From Solimonas sp. SE-A11 (lineage in GTDB: Bacteria > Pseudomonadota > Gammaproteobacteria > Nevskiales > Nevskiaceae), in NCBI RefSeq assembly GCF_030345715.1, contig NZ_JAUASX010000010.1, positions 62,001 through 126,000 on the forward strand: a DNA stretch of 64,000 nt, given 5' to 3'. Positions within the stretch are counted from its first letter, which is position 1, and the number at the start of each line of letters is the position of its first letter. Made by a program: the position numbers and the translations under genes. Positions 37,004 to 45,919 of the stretch are shown here, piece by piece. The notes under the pieces are model-generated. The model did no database searches. It worked only from the letters and a program-made list of their open reading frames with translations, and was not told the DNA's origin.

Positions 37004-38317
37004 CTACCCTGCCGCGGCCCTGGCGGCGGCGACCAGGTCGCCCAGGCCGCGGGACTCGGCCAGGCCGGCCAGCTTGCGCACCAGTTCAGGCCGCTGGGAG
37101 GCGATGCGCCGTACCGTGTCCGCCAGCGCCGCACGCCCTTCGGCGGGAATCGCCCGGGCCACCTCGAACAGCGGCTCCCACAGGCCGGCATCGTCTACTT
37201 CCTCGGCGAAGCGCTCCTGCAACTCGGCCGGCATCGCCGCGGCGATGGTGGCCATCCAGGCGCGTTCCTCGGGGCTGAACTGGTCGACCAGGCCCAGCAG
37301 CTTGGGCACCAGGTGGGCCTGCTCCGCGGCGCGGAACAGCCGCAGCAGCTTCTCCGGCTGCGCGGCCCTGGCGGCGTCCGCCATCTCGCCCTGGGTCATG
37401 CCCGCCACCAGCGGCAGCATCAGGCGCCAGAGCTGCTCCTCTTCCGCCGTGCGGAAGATGCTCTTGAGCACCTGCGGATCGGCCAGCGCGTCCAGATGCA
37501 CCAGGCGCGACTGCTTGTCCGGGCTCATCTGTGCGATCACCGGCAGGATCGAACCCCAGAGGTCCTGTTCCTGGCTGCGCTGCAGCAGGCGCGTCAGCGC
37601 TGCGTCGCCCTCGTCGGCCATCAGGTCGCCGAGCTTGCGCATCATGGCGGCATCGGCATAGGCCATCAGCGACAGCGCCTCGGCCCAGAGATTCTTGCTC
37701 TCGTCCTGCGCCAGCTTCAGGAAACGCGGGAAGCGCGCCTCCGGCACCATGTGCATCAGCTTGGGCACCTGGTCCTTGGCCTCGATGAACAGGCCGATGC
37801 GCAGCAGGTGTTCCTCGTCGGTGATCGCCGCCATCACCCGGCGGATCGCCTCGTCGGTGAGGTAGCCGACGAACAGGCCCATGGTGATGTACTCGCGGCG
37901 CCGGATCAGCTCCAGCGCCACGTCGCGCACGATCTCCACCGGCATCTGGCGGATAATGTCGCCGACGCGTCTCGGGTCCAGCTCCAGCGTGACGTCCGCC
38001 AGGAACGGAATCTCCATGCGCTGCGCGATCTCCACCGCGCGGTCCGTCGGCATCTCGCCGGCGATGCGTGCGATGAACACCGGAGCAAAGGCCTTCTGGC
38101 CGATGAAGGCCGTCAGCTTGCCCGGCAGCAGCTTGGTGGTGGCGGCCAGCTTCTGGAACAGCGAGCGTCCGCGGTTGAACAGGTACTCGTGCGTGGTCTC
38201 GCGCAGGTGGCGGATTTCGGCTGCCGGCGTGTGGGCCAGGAATTCCAGCTGCTCGGGCTTGAGGCCGAGCACGCGGGACAGCTTGATGATCTCCGCCTTG
38301 ATTTCGAGCGTGCTCAC
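37004..38317 (-). CDS. Unrecognised helical-repeat protein
   Basis: 437-aa soluble, mainly alpha-helical protein without signal peptide. About residues 60-330 carry repeated units of roughly 30-35 residues with alternating Asp/Glu-Pro turns and phrases such as RRVGDIIRQMPVEIVRDVAL and EEHLLRIGLFIEAKDQVPKL, resembling the superhelix of MgtE N-terminal or HEAT-like domains; this is a visual impression. The first about 70 residues resemble the whole 76-aa product of the gene at 38317-38547. The two genes overlap (ATGA at 38317-38320), so they are coupled. Function unknown. Confidence 0.7.
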   Translation of the reverse strand: MSTLEIKAEIIKLSRVLGLKPEQLEFLAHTPAAEIRHLRETTHEYLFNRGRSLFQKLAATTKLLPGKLTAFIGQKAFAPVFIARIAGEMPTDRAVEIAQRMEIPFLADVTLELDPRRVGDIIRQMPVEIVRDVALELIRRREYITMGLFVGYLTDEAIRRVMAAITDEEHLLRIGLFIEAKDQVPKLMHMVPEARFPRFLKLAQDESKNLWAEALSLMAYADAAMMRKLGDLMADEGDAALTRLLQRSQEQDLWGSILPVIAQMSPDKQSRLVHLDALADPQVLKSIFRTAEEEQLWRLMLPLVAGMTQGEMADAARAAQPEKLLRLFRAAEQAHLVPKLLGLVDQFSPEERAWMATIAAAMPAELQERFAEEVDDAGLWEPLFEVARAIPAEGRAALADTVRRIASQRPELVRKLAGLAESRGLGDLVAAARAAAG

Positions 38318-38547
38318 TACTTGATCCCCAGTACTTTCTTCACCGGGCCGCGCAGCAGCATAGGGATATGCCCGAGCGCATCCTCGATGGCCTTGGCCAG
38401 CGCCTCGCGCTGGCGCTGCTGGGTTTGCACCACGGCATTGGCCAGCAGGTCGATCTGCGCCGGCTGCAGGCTACCCAGGGTCTGGAACTCGGCGGGCTGC
38501 CGGCCCAGCGATTCCGCCAGCCGCTGCAATGAGGCTTCAGAGGACAT
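38317..38547 (-). CDS. Small protein, paralogue of the N-terminus of its downstream neighbour
   Basis: 76-aa cytoplasmic protein. LAESLGRQPAEFQTLGSLQP lines up with LSRVLGLKPEQLEFLAHTPA of the 37004-38317 product, and the ends (LRGPVKKVLG versus LPGKLTAFIG) also align. It may form a heteromeric contact with that domain. Its ATG is preceded by GCAGGAGAATC. No known family recognised. Confidence 0.7.
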   Translation of the reverse strand: MSSEASLQRLAESLGRQPAEFQTLGSLQPAQIDLLANAVVQTQQRQREALAKAIEDALGHIPMLLRGPVKKVLGIK

Positions 38548-38687
38548 GATTCTCCTGCGAGGTTCTTTTCGGAATAGGCGGGATCATGCCACCGGGTGGC
38601 AAAGCGCGGCCTTGGCGCTGGCGACAGGCGAGTCGGCGCGGGCGCCAGTGGCCCAGTGCCAGCAATCGCCTCCTGCGACTCCGCTAA

Positions 38688-39779
38688 CTACGCCGGAATG
38701 CGAGGCGTACCCGGCACCACATCCGCATTTTGCGCACGATGCCGCAGGTAATGGTCCATCAGCACCAGCGCCAGCATCGCCTCGGCGATCGGCGTGGCGC
38801 GCAGGCCCACGCAGGGGTCGTGGCGGCCGGTGGTGCGCATGTCCACGGCATTGCCCTGCTCGTCGATGGACTTGCCCGGCGTGGTGATGCTGGACGTGGG
38901 CTTGATGGCATAGCGGGCGTAGATGGTCTGGCCGGTAGAGATGCCGCCGGCGACCCCGCCCGAGTGATTGGCGAGGAAGCCCTGCGGGGTCATCTCGTCG
39001 CGGTGCTCGGTACCGCGCATGCCGGCCACGCGCATGCCGTCGCCGATCTCCACGCCCTTCACGGCGTTGATCGACATCAGCGCGAAGGCGATCTCGGCAT
39101 CCAGGCGGTCATAGACCGGCTCCCCCAGGCCCGGCGGCACGCCGGTGGCCTCGACGTAGAGCTTGGCGCCGATCGAGTCACCCTCGCCGCGCAGCCCCTC
39201 CACCAACGTTTCGAGCTGCGGAATCTTGTCAGGGTCGGCGCAGAAGAAGGGGTTGTTGCCCACGGCGGACCAGTCGCGGATCTCGCAGTGGATGTCCCCC
39301 ACCTGCTCGGTACAACCGCGGATCTGGATGCCCAGGCGCTGCTTCAGGTACTTCCTGGCGATGGCGCCGGCGGCCACGCGCACGGCGGTTTCGCGCGCCG
39401 AGGAGCGCCCGCCGCCGCGGTGGTCGCGGATGCCGTACTTCTGGATGTAGGCGTAGTCCGCATGGTTGGGGCGGAACACCTGCTGGATCTTGGCGTAGTC
39501 GTAAGAGCGCTGGTCGGTGTTGCGGATCAGCAGTGCGATCGGCGTGCCGGTAGTCTTGCCCTCGAAGACGCCGGACAGGATCTCGACCTTGTCCTCTTCC
39601 TTGCGCTGGGTGACGAACTTGCTGGTGCCGGGTTTGCGGCGGTCCAGCTCCGGCTGGATGTCGGCCTCGCTCAGTTCCAGGCCCGGCGGGCAGCCGTCGA
39701 CCACGCAGCCGATGCCGGCGCCGTGGCTCTCGCCGAAGGAGGTGACGCTGAACAGCTTGCCGATGGTGTTTCCGGACAT
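38688..39779 (-). CDS. aroC: Chorismate synthase
   Basis: 363-aa FMNH2-dependent lyase making chorismate from [43 protein letters not shown] with [20 protein letters not shown], and the C-terminal [20 protein letters not shown] are all conserved. It lies 3 bp after prmB, a conserved gammaproteobacterial pair. Confidence 0.97.
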   Translation of the reverse strand: MSGNTIGKLFSVTSFGESHGAGIGCVVDGCPPGLELSEADIQPELDRRKPGTSKFVTQRKEEDKVEILSGVFEGKTTGTPIALLIRNTDQRSYDYAKIQQVFRPNHADYAYIQKYGIRDHRGGGRSSARETAVRVAAGAIARKYLKQRLGIQIRGCTEQVGDIHCEIRDWSAVGNNPFFCADPDKIPQLETLVEGLRGEGDSIGAKLYVEATGVPPGLGEPVYDRLDAEIAFALMSINAVKGVEIGDGMRVAGMRGTEHRDEMTPQGFLANHSGGVAGGISTGQTIYARYAIKPTSSITTPGKSIDEQGNAVDMRTTGRHDPCVGLRATPIAEAMLALVLMDHYLRHRAQNADVVPGTPRIPA

Positions 39780-39782
39780 GAC

Positions 39783-40685
39783 TTAAAGATGCTCGATCAG
39801 GTCTTCACGCGAAATGATGAACACGCCGTCGCCGCCGCGCTCGAACTCCACCCAGGTCACGGGCAGGCGCGGCCAGCGCGCCTCGAACTCGGGCACGCTG
39901 CCGCCGACCTCGCAGACCAGCCAGCCGCCCTCGACCAGGCGCGACGGCGCCTCGGCCAGGATGCGGGCGACCAGGTCCATGCCGTCCTTGCCGGCGGCCA
40001 GGGCCATGCGCGGCTCCTGGTGGAACTCCTGCGGCAAGGCCTTCCACTCGGCGACAGGCACGTAGGGCGGGTTGCTGACGATCAGGTCGTAGCGCATCTC
40101 GCCCAGGCCGTTGAACAGGTCGGACTTCAGCGCGCGCACCTGCTCGCCGCAATCATGGCGCTCGATGTTGGCCTTGCAGACCGCCAGCGCGCCCGGCGAC
40201 AGCTCGGCCAGGTCCACCTGGGCGTCCGGGAAAGCCAGGGCGCAGGCGATGCCGATGCAGCCGCTGCCGGCGCAGAGGTCTAGGATGGTCTGCGGCTCCT
40301 GCTGCAACCAGGGCGCGAAACGGCGCTCGATCAACTCGCCGATCGGCGAGCGGGGCACCAGCACGCGCTCGTCCACCGTGAACGGCAGGCCGCAGAACTG
40401 GATCTCGCCGATCAGGTAGGCGGCCGGCTGGCGCGTCTTGATGCGCTGCTGCAGCAGCTTGATGACGGCGGCGCGCTCGGCGTCGGTCACCGCGGCCTCT
40501 AGGTAGACCGTGGGCAGGTCGGGCGTCAGGTGCAGGGCGTGCAGCACGAGGTGGAACGCCTCGTCCAGCGCGTTGTCCGTACCGTGTCCGAAGTACAGGC
40601 CGTTCGCCTTGAACTGGCTCGCCCCCCAGCGCACGAGGTCGCGGACACTGCGAAGCACGGAAGTCTGGGTGGACGGGGAAGGCAT
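39783..40685 (-). CDS. prmB: Ribosomal protein uL3 N5-glutamine methyltransferase
   Basis: 300-aa SAM-dependent methyltransferase of the HemK family. SAM motif ILDLCAGSGCIGIACALAFP and the catalytic NPPY motif in VSNPPYVPVAEWKAL are present. PrmB is preferred over PrmC because of the aroC neighbour and the CNPPYVxxxE-x2-LPxEF-like downstream sequence. ATG 40685 (MPSPSTQTSVLRSVRD) is chosen; a much longer open frame upstream is antisense to the Sco1/PCu(A)C genes. Confidence 0.93.
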   Translation of the reverse strand: MPSPSTQTSVLRSVRDLVRWGASQFKANGLYFGHGTDNALDEAFHLVLHALHLTPDLPTVYLEAAVTDAERAAVIKLLQQRIKTRQPAAYLIGEIQFCGLPFTVDERVLVPRSPIGELIERRFAPWLQQEPQTILDLCAGSGCIGIACALAFPDAQVDLAELSPGALAVCKANIERHDCGEQVRALKSDLFNGLGEMRYDLIVSNPPYVPVAEWKALPQEFHQEPRMALAAGKDGMDLVARILAEAPSRLVEGGWLVCEVGGSVPEFEARWPRLPVTWVEFERGGDGVFIISREDLIEHL

Positions 40686-40769
40686 GGGCGGCGGGCTGTG
40701 GGATAATCCGGGTAGGTCGCGAATTATACGCGGCGGCTGCCTCGCTGATCCGAAAACACCCTGAAAATC

Positions 40770-41387
40770 ATGGCCAACGCCCAGAAATCCGTTCTTTACG
40801 GCATGATCGCCGCCCTTGCCGCCGTCCTCGGCGTAGTGGTGGCCGTCACCGTCTCCCAGCCTCGCGGCTCCGCCGAGCTGCGGTCCGGCACCCTGCTGCC
40901 GCAGCCGCGCGCCCTGCCCGCCTTCACCCTGAAGGACCAGGATGGCCAGCCCTTCACCAATGCCAGCCTGAACGGCAGCTGGACCCTGCTGTTCCCCGGC
41001 TTTACCTACTGCCCCGACGTCTGCCCCACCACCCTGGCCCTGCTCAAGCAGGTCAAGGCCGGCCTGGGGCCGGACCACCCGCTGCGGGTGGTGTTCCTGT
41101 CGGTGGACCCGGAGCGCGACACCCCCGAGCGCATGAGGAGCTACCTCGGGCAGTTCGACCCCGCCTTCGTCGGCGTCTCCGTGAGCGAGCCGCAGCTGGC
41201 CGAGATCACCCGCGCGCTGGGCATCGCCTACGCCAAGGTGCCGGGCGCCAGCCCCGAGAGCTACCAGATGGATCACTCGGCCTCGATGATCCTGCTCAAT
41301 CCGCAGGGCAATATCACCGCCTACCTTACGCCCCCCTTCGACCCGGCCCGGCTGGTGTCGGACCTCAAGCCCTTGGTGGGCCCCTGA
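40770..41387 (+). CDS. SCO1/SenC family copper chaperone
   Basis: 205-aa membrane-anchored thioredoxin-fold protein that delivers copper to cytochrome c oxidase CuA. An N-terminal helix (about residues 9-28) anchors it. The copper-binding motif CPDVC is in FPGFTYCPDVCPTTL, with the third ligand His in MDHSASMILL. Its stop overlaps the next gene, another copper chaperone, so both act on oxidase assembly. Confidence 0.93.
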   Translation: MANAQKSVLYGMIAALAAVLGVVVAVTVSQPRGSAELRSGTLLPQPRALPAFTLKDQDGQPFTNASLNGSWTLLFPGFTYCPDVCPTTLALLKQVKAGLGPDHPLRVVFLSVDPERDTPERMRSYLGQFDPAFVGVSVSEPQLAEITRALGIAYAKVPGASPESYQMDHSASMILLNPQGNITAYLTPPFDPARLVSDLKPLVGP

Positions 41388-41806
41388 TGCGCGCCGCCCT
41401 GCTGGCCCTGTTGCCGCTGCTGGCCCTGGCCGCCTGCCGGCAGGCGCCGGGTGAGCTGCAGTTGAAGGACGCCTGGATCCGCGAGGCCCCGGCCGACGGC
41501 CCCATGGCCGGCTACCTGCGTATCGACAACGGCCTGCCCGAGGCCCTGCGCTGCGACAAGGCCAGCAGCCCGGACTTCGGCGCCGTGGAGATCCACCGCA
41601 GCGCACTGGAGAACGGCATGTCGCGCATGCTGCGCGACCAGGTCATCGAGGTCCCCGCCCGCGGCCAGGCCCTGCTGCAGCCCGGCGACTACCACCTGAT
41701 GCTGTTCCGCCCGCAGCGTCCGCTGAAGGCCGGCGACAGCGCCTCCGTCACCCTGCTTTGCGGCAGCCGCCACGCCAGCGCCGAATTCACCGTCCGAGCC
41801 CCATGA
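41387..41806 (+). CDS. Periplasmic copper chaperone PCu(A)C, lipoprotein
   Basis: 139-aa copper-binding protein. A lipobox (LLALAAC, Cys16) predicts membrane anchoring. The Met/His copper site appears as EIHRSALENGMSRM and GDYHLMLF. ATG overlaps the last base of the Sco1 gene and its stop overlaps psd (ATGA), giving a coupled trio. It transfers copper to the oxidase together with Sco1. Confidence 0.9.
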   Translation: MRAALLALLPLLALAACRQAPGELQLKDAWIREAPADGPMAGYLRIDNGLPEALRCDKASSPDFGAVEIHRSALENGMSRMLRDQVIEVPARGQALLQPGDYHLMLFRPQRPLKAGDSASVTLLCGSRHASAEFTVRAP

Positions 41807-42693
41807 TGAAACTCCGCGGCAAACCCCACACCGACGCCAGCCAGGGCGACCTGCTGTTCGCCCGCCTGCAGCTGATTCTGCCGACGCGTTTCCTGTCCTG
41901 GCTGATCTACCTGGTGACGCGCATCGAGCAGCGCGCCTTCAAGAACATCTTCATTCGCCAGTTCATGAAGCTGTACCGCATCAACTTGGCCGAGGCCCAG
42001 CATGGTCGCGCCGAGGACTACGCCAGCTTCAACGACTTCTTTACCCGCGCCCTCAAGCCCGGCGCCCGCGTGCTGGACCCGGACCTGCAGACCCTGCTGA
42101 GCCCGGTGGACGGCACCGTCAGCCAGGCCGGCGACATCCCGGACGGCCGCATCTTCCAGGCCAAGGGCCACGAGTACAGCGCCTCCGAACTGCTCGGCAG
42201 CGAGGAACTTGCCGCCCCCTTCAAAGGCGGCAAATTCACGACGATCTACCTGGCGCCCTACAACTACCACCGCATCCACATGCCGCTGGCCGGAACACTG
42301 CGCCACTGGGTCTATGTCCCCGGGCGGCTGTTCAGCGTCAATCCCGCCACCGCGCGCGCCATGCCGGGCGTGTTCGCCCGCAACGAGCGCGTCTGCGCCG
42401 TGTTCGACAGCGAGCGCGGCCCGTTTGCGATGGTCCTGGTCGGCGCCCTGTTCGTCGGCTCCATGGAGACCGTCTGGGCCGGCCGCATCAGCCCGCCGCA
42501 CAAGCGTTCCGGCATCGAGCATTTCCACCCGATCCACCCGGTCAACCTGGAGCGCGGCGCCGAGATGGGGCGCTTCAACATGGGCTCCACGGTGATCCTG
42601 CTGACCCCGCCGGGCATGCTCGACTGGCAGCCGGTGATGGCCCAGGGCAACCCGCTGCGCATGGGCCAGCGTATCGCCCGGTTCCGGAGCTGA
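41803..42693 (+). CDS. psd: Phosphatidylserine decarboxylase proenzyme
   Basis: 296-aa membrane-associated enzyme making phosphatidylethanolamine. The self-cleavage site is GST in FNMGSTVILL, near residue 262, which generates the pyruvoyl group. SPVDGTVSQAGDI and YNYHRIHMPLAGTL are conserved. ATG 41803 overlaps the preceding stop; the start at 41758 lies inside the copper-chaperone gene. Confidence 0.95.
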   Translation: MMKLRGKPHTDASQGDLLFARLQLILPTRFLSWLIYLVTRIEQRAFKNIFIRQFMKLYRINLAEAQHGRAEDYASFNDFFTRALKPGARVLDPDLQTLLSPVDGTVSQAGDIPDGRIFQAKGHEYSASELLGSEELAAPFKGGKFTTIYLAPYNYHRIHMPLAGTLRHWVYVPGRLFSVNPATARAMPGVFARNERVCAVFDSERGPFAMVLVGALFVGSMETVWAGRISPPHKRSGIEHFHPIHPVNLERGAEMGRFNMGSTVILLTPPGMLDWQPVMAQGNPLRMGQRIARFRS

Positions 42694-42781
42694 GGCCGGG
42701 CCCGGCCGGGCGGCTGAACCAAAGCACGCGGGCCGCGTCCAAGCGGCTACACTGCCGTCATCCTCCTGGCACCGCCGCCAC

Positions 42782-44251
42782 ATGAAGAAAGCGCTCCTCA
42801 GTTGCTTCACCGCCGTCGCCATCCTGGGCGCGGCCGCCACGCAGGCGGACTCCCCGGCGGCGCTGGACCTGCCGCAGATCGGCGAGCCGGCGGACAACAC
42901 CCTGTCGCCTTCCGAGGAGAAGACCCTCGGCGGCCGGGTGGTGGCACAGCTCTACGGCGCCAACTACATGCTGGAAGACCCGGAGCTGCGGGAATACATC
43001 TCGACGCTGGGCTGGCGCCTGGCATCGGCCAGCCAGACCAAGCCGCCCAGCCTGACGTTCTTCATGATCCGCGATCCACGGATCAACGCCTTCGCCCTGC
43101 CCGGCGGCTACATCGGCGTCAACGCCGGCCTGCTGCTCGCCGCAAGCAATGAAAGCGAAGTCGCCGGCGTGCTGGGCCATGAACTCGCCCACGTCACCCA
43201 GCGCCACATTGCGCGCACCCAGGAAGACACCCAGGTCGCCACCGTGGCCACCTGGCTGGCGGTGATCGCCGCCATCATCGCCGGCTCTGCCGATCCGGAC
43301 GTGGTGATCGGCGCGCTGTCCGTGGGCCAGGCCATGAACTACCAGCGCCAGGTCAACTACACCCGCGCACACGAGCTCGAGGCCGACCGCATCGGCATCC
43401 AGACCATGGCGCGGGCCGGCTTCGACCCAGCCGGCATGGGCGGATTCTTCTCCAAGCTGGAGCAGCAGTCGCGCCTCTACGGCAGCGGCCTGCCGGAAAT
43501 CCTGCGCACCCATCCGCTGACCACCAACCGTATCGCCGAAGCGCGTGGCCGCGCCGCGGAGATGCCCAAGGTCGTGCTGAAGGAATCGATCGAGTTCGGC
43601 TTCATGCAGGCCCGCGCCCGCGTGCTCACCGCCGAGCGCCCCAGCGAGGCGATGGACCACTACAGCAACGAGCTGGCCGCCGGCCACGACACGCCGACCA
43701 ACCGCTACGGCCTGGCGCTGGCGTTGTCCGTGCAGGGCCAGGCCGACAACGCCGACCGCGTGCTCGCGCCACTGCTGGAGAAGTATCCGCGACACGTGAC
43801 GCTCAACCTGCTGCAGGCCCGCATCCTGGCCTTGCAGCAGAAGAACGACGAAGCCCTGGCCGTGCTGGCCCGCACCACGCAGCTCTACCCGCGCTATGCA
43901 CCGGCCCTGCTCGAATACGCCGACACGATGATGGCCGCCGGCAAGCCCGCCGAGGCCCGCCAACTGCTGATCACGCGAGAACAGACCCTGGGCACGCAGC
44001 TGGAAACCTACAACTTGCTGGCCCAGGCCGCACGCGAGCTCAATAACCTGCCCGAGGCGTCCTACCAGACCGGGGTCTACCTCTTCCTGCGAGGCGACGC
44101 CGGTAATGCCATCGCCCAGCTCGATGCGGGCCTGCGCCTGCCCGACCTCACGCCGCAGGAACGCGCACGCCTGGCTGCAAAACGCCAGGAGGTGCGTGAT
44201 ACCTTGCCGGAGAACTGGCGGCCGCCGCGGGAGCGGAGAGACCGGATGTAA
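42782..44251 (+). CDS. bepA: BepA-like periplasmic M48 metalloprotease with TPR repeats
   Basis: 489-aa outer-membrane quality-control protease and chaperone. A signal peptide (MKKALLSCFTAVAILGAAATQA) leads to the M48 domain with zinc motif HELAH in GVLGHELAHVTQRH (about residue 138) and the third ligand Glu in AHELEADRIGIQTM. The second half carries TPR-like helices that in BepA contact LptD/BAM. A strong terminator follows. Confidence 0.92.
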   Translation: MKKALLSCFTAVAILGAAATQADSPAALDLPQIGEPADNTLSPSEEKTLGGRVVAQLYGANYMLEDPELREYISTLGWRLASASQTKPPSLTFFMIRDPRINAFALPGGYIGVNAGLLLAASNESEVAGVLGHELAHVTQRHIARTQEDTQVATVATWLAVIAAIIAGSADPDVVIGALSVGQAMNYQRQVNYTRAHELEADRIGIQTMARAGFDPAGMGGFFSKLEQQSRLYGSGLPEILRTHPLTTNRIAEARGRAAEMPKVVLKESIEFGFMQARARVLTAERPSEAMDHYSNELAAGHDTPTNRYGLALALSVQGQADNADRVLAPLLEKYPRHVTLNLLQARILALQQKNDEALAVLARTTQLYPRYAPALLEYADTMMAAGKPAEARQLLITREQTLGTQLETYNLLAQAARELNNLPEASYQTGVYLFLRGDAGNAIAQLDAGLRLPDLTPQERARLAAKRQEVRDTLPENWRPPRERRDRM

Positions 44252-44253
44252 AC

Positions 44254-44285
44254 AAAAAAACGGACCTCCAGGGTCCGTTTTTTTT
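44254..44285. terminator. Terminator between bepA-like gene and the orphan gene
   Basis: CGGACC (44261-44266) and GGTCCG (44272-44277) with TCCAG loop, flanked by seven A upstream and eight T downstream. The symmetrical A/T tracts allow termination in both directions between the convergent genes. Confidence 0.9.
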
Positions 44286-44303
44286 GGCGCGCCCTTCTAG
44301 CGC

Positions 44304-44630
44304 TTAGATTAAGCCGCGCGGCGGAGCCGCGTTGGCTTGAAGCGCTTGTTGGGCAAAGAGCGCGGAGTTGATCAACTCGAGAAGCTCCACGCAGTACTGG
44401 CCGGCCTCGTCAGTGCCGGAAACGTGGTAGCCGCTCTGTTCAACGGCTGCAGCCACACTTGCATCGCCGGCCGAAGCTCGAAATATTCCATCTGCAAGGA
44501 TGGAGACAAATTCTTCTTTCATCTCCGGATAGCTGAGGATGAGGTCCACAATACGGGAGGCGGCTTCTTCCAAAGTATCCTGGGCCACATAAGCGCCGAA
44601 AATATTCTCCAAGGTCTCGGTCGTCGCCAT
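44304..44630 (-). CDS. Hypothetical protein, low-GC orphan
   Basis: 108-aa acidic helical protein (MATTETLENIFGAYVAQDTL at the N-terminus), no signal peptide or membrane segment, no motif recognised. The interval is visibly richer in A/T than its neighbours (for example around 44470-44530), which suggests recent acquisition. No good Shine-Dalgarno is seen before the ATG. The reading frame is open over the whole length and lacks an equally good alternative, so it is probably real. Confidence 0.55.
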   Translation of the reverse strand: MATTETLENIFGAYVAQDTLEEAASRIVDLILSYPEMKEEFVSILADGIFRASAGDASVAAAVEQSGYHVSGTDEAGQYCVELLELINSALFAQQALQANAAPPRGLI

Positions 44631-44657
44631 GCTTTAGTCCGTTGCGCCCAACACTAC

Positions 44658-45656
44658 CTAGCGCGGCGCCTTCTTCAGCAGGCCCGTCGTCAGCATCCAG
44701 TCGTAGCAATCCTTCAGCATGGCGTCCATCGGCTGCGGCTGGTAGCCGAGCTCGTTCTGCGCCTTGCGGCTGCTGCAGTAGATGTTCTGCGACAGCAGCA
44801 CCACCGTATCGGCGGTGATCTCCGGCTCGCGGCGGAACAGTGGCGCGAAGACTTCCTCGAGCTTGGCGTAGCCGTGCATCAGGCGCGGGTGCAGCGGGTA
44901 GAAACGGCGACGCAGGCCCATCACGCGGCTGACGTCGCGGGCCAGGCCCAGGTAGCTGGACTGGGCGCCACCCAGCAGGTAGTTCTGCGCCACGGAGCCG
45001 CGCTCGGCGGCGGCAACATGGGCGCGGGCGACTTCGCGGGCGTGGCAGAAGCTGCCGCCGCCGGCGGGCACGCCAGGCAGGCGGCCCTGCTGGATCAGGC
45101 GAAACATGCGTGACCAGTTGGCGGTGTCGTAACGGCCCAGGATGTTCGAGGGGTTCACTACCACCGCCTGCAGGCCATTGGCGATGCCTTTGTGGACCTC
45201 GCGCTCGGCCAGGGCCTTGCTGCGGATGTAGTTGATCGGCGCGGCGCTGCCGCGGGTCGGCGTGTCCTCGGTGACGATGCCGCCGTGCAGGCCGTAGGCC
45301 ACCACGCTGGAGGTATGTACGAAGCGCTTCACGCCGGAATCCAGCGACGCCTTCACCATGTTGCGGGTGCCGCGCACGTTGACCTTGATCTGCTCGGCAT
45401 GCGAGCGCGACCATAAGCTGGTGTTGCCAGCCACGTGGAAGACACAGTCCACATGCCGCGGCACGAGGCCTTTGAGCGTGCGGGAATCGGTGATGTCGCC
45501 GCAGACGCGCTCGACCTGGGGATAGCGCTGCAGCGGCGAGACATCGGACTGCGGCCGATGCATGGCAATGACGTCCCAGCCCTGGTCGACCAGTTCATCG
45601 ACCAGGTTCAGCCCGACGAAGCCCGTCGCGCCCGTGACGAATGCCGTCCTTGCCAC
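44658..45656 (-). CDS. NAD-dependent epimerase/dehydratase (extended SDR)
   Basis: 332-aa extended SDR. The cofactor motif TGATGFVGLNLVDEL is at the N-terminus, VFHVAGNTSLW and HTSSVVAYG follow, and the catalytic pair is Tyr-x3-Lys in INYIRSKALAE. It resembles HpnA/dihydroflavonol-reductase-like epimerases rather than sugar-nucleotide GalE. Substrate unknown. GGAGGAGA precedes the ATG. Confidence 0.88.
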   Translation of the reverse strand: MARTAFVTGATGFVGLNLVDELVDQGWDVIAMHRPQSDVSPLQRYPQVERVCGDITDSRTLKGLVPRHVDCVFHVAGNTSLWSRSHAEQIKVNVRGTRNMVKASLDSGVKRFVHTSSVVAYGLHGGIVTEDTPTRGSAAPINYIRSKALAEREVHKGIANGLQAVVVNPSNILGRYDTANWSRMFRLIQQGRLPGVPAGGGSFCHAREVARAHVAAAERGSVAQNYLLGGAQSSYLGLARDVSRVMGLRRRFYPLHPRLMHGYAKLEEVFAPLFRREPEITADTVVLLSQNIYCSSRKAQNELGYQPQPMDAMLKDCYDWMLTTGLLKKAPR

Positions 45657-45796
45657 CCGATCTCCTCCACGCTCTGCGGCGATGATAATCGCGCAACGGT
45701 GACAGAAGTATGAGACAGAGTCAAAAACGCCCGTTTTATTAGCAGGATACGGAAGTTACTTCGCGTGAAAACCCGACATGGGACCCATCACTCGCC

Positions 45797-45919
45797 GAAG
45801 TCCCGAGGAGGCCGTCGCGAGCAGGGCCGAGCTTGCAGCCGAGACGCACAGCCGTACAGAAGTACGGCGAGCATCGCGGATGCAAGATCGGCCCGCACAG
45901 CAGGCCTATTCGGGACTTC
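45797..45919. repeat. Large imperfect hairpin at the end of lapB
   Basis: GAAGTCCCGA (45797-45806) pairs with TCGGGACTTC (45910-45919). Inside, GGGCCGAGCTTGCA (45824-45837) pairs with TGCAAGATCGGCCC (45880-45893) with one mismatch, and GCCGTAC-AGAA-GTACGGC (45851-45868) caps it. The whole 123-bp element is one long stem starting in the lapB stop codon. No U-tract follows. The rest of the 261-bp gap (45657-45796) holds no gene. Confidence 0.7.
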
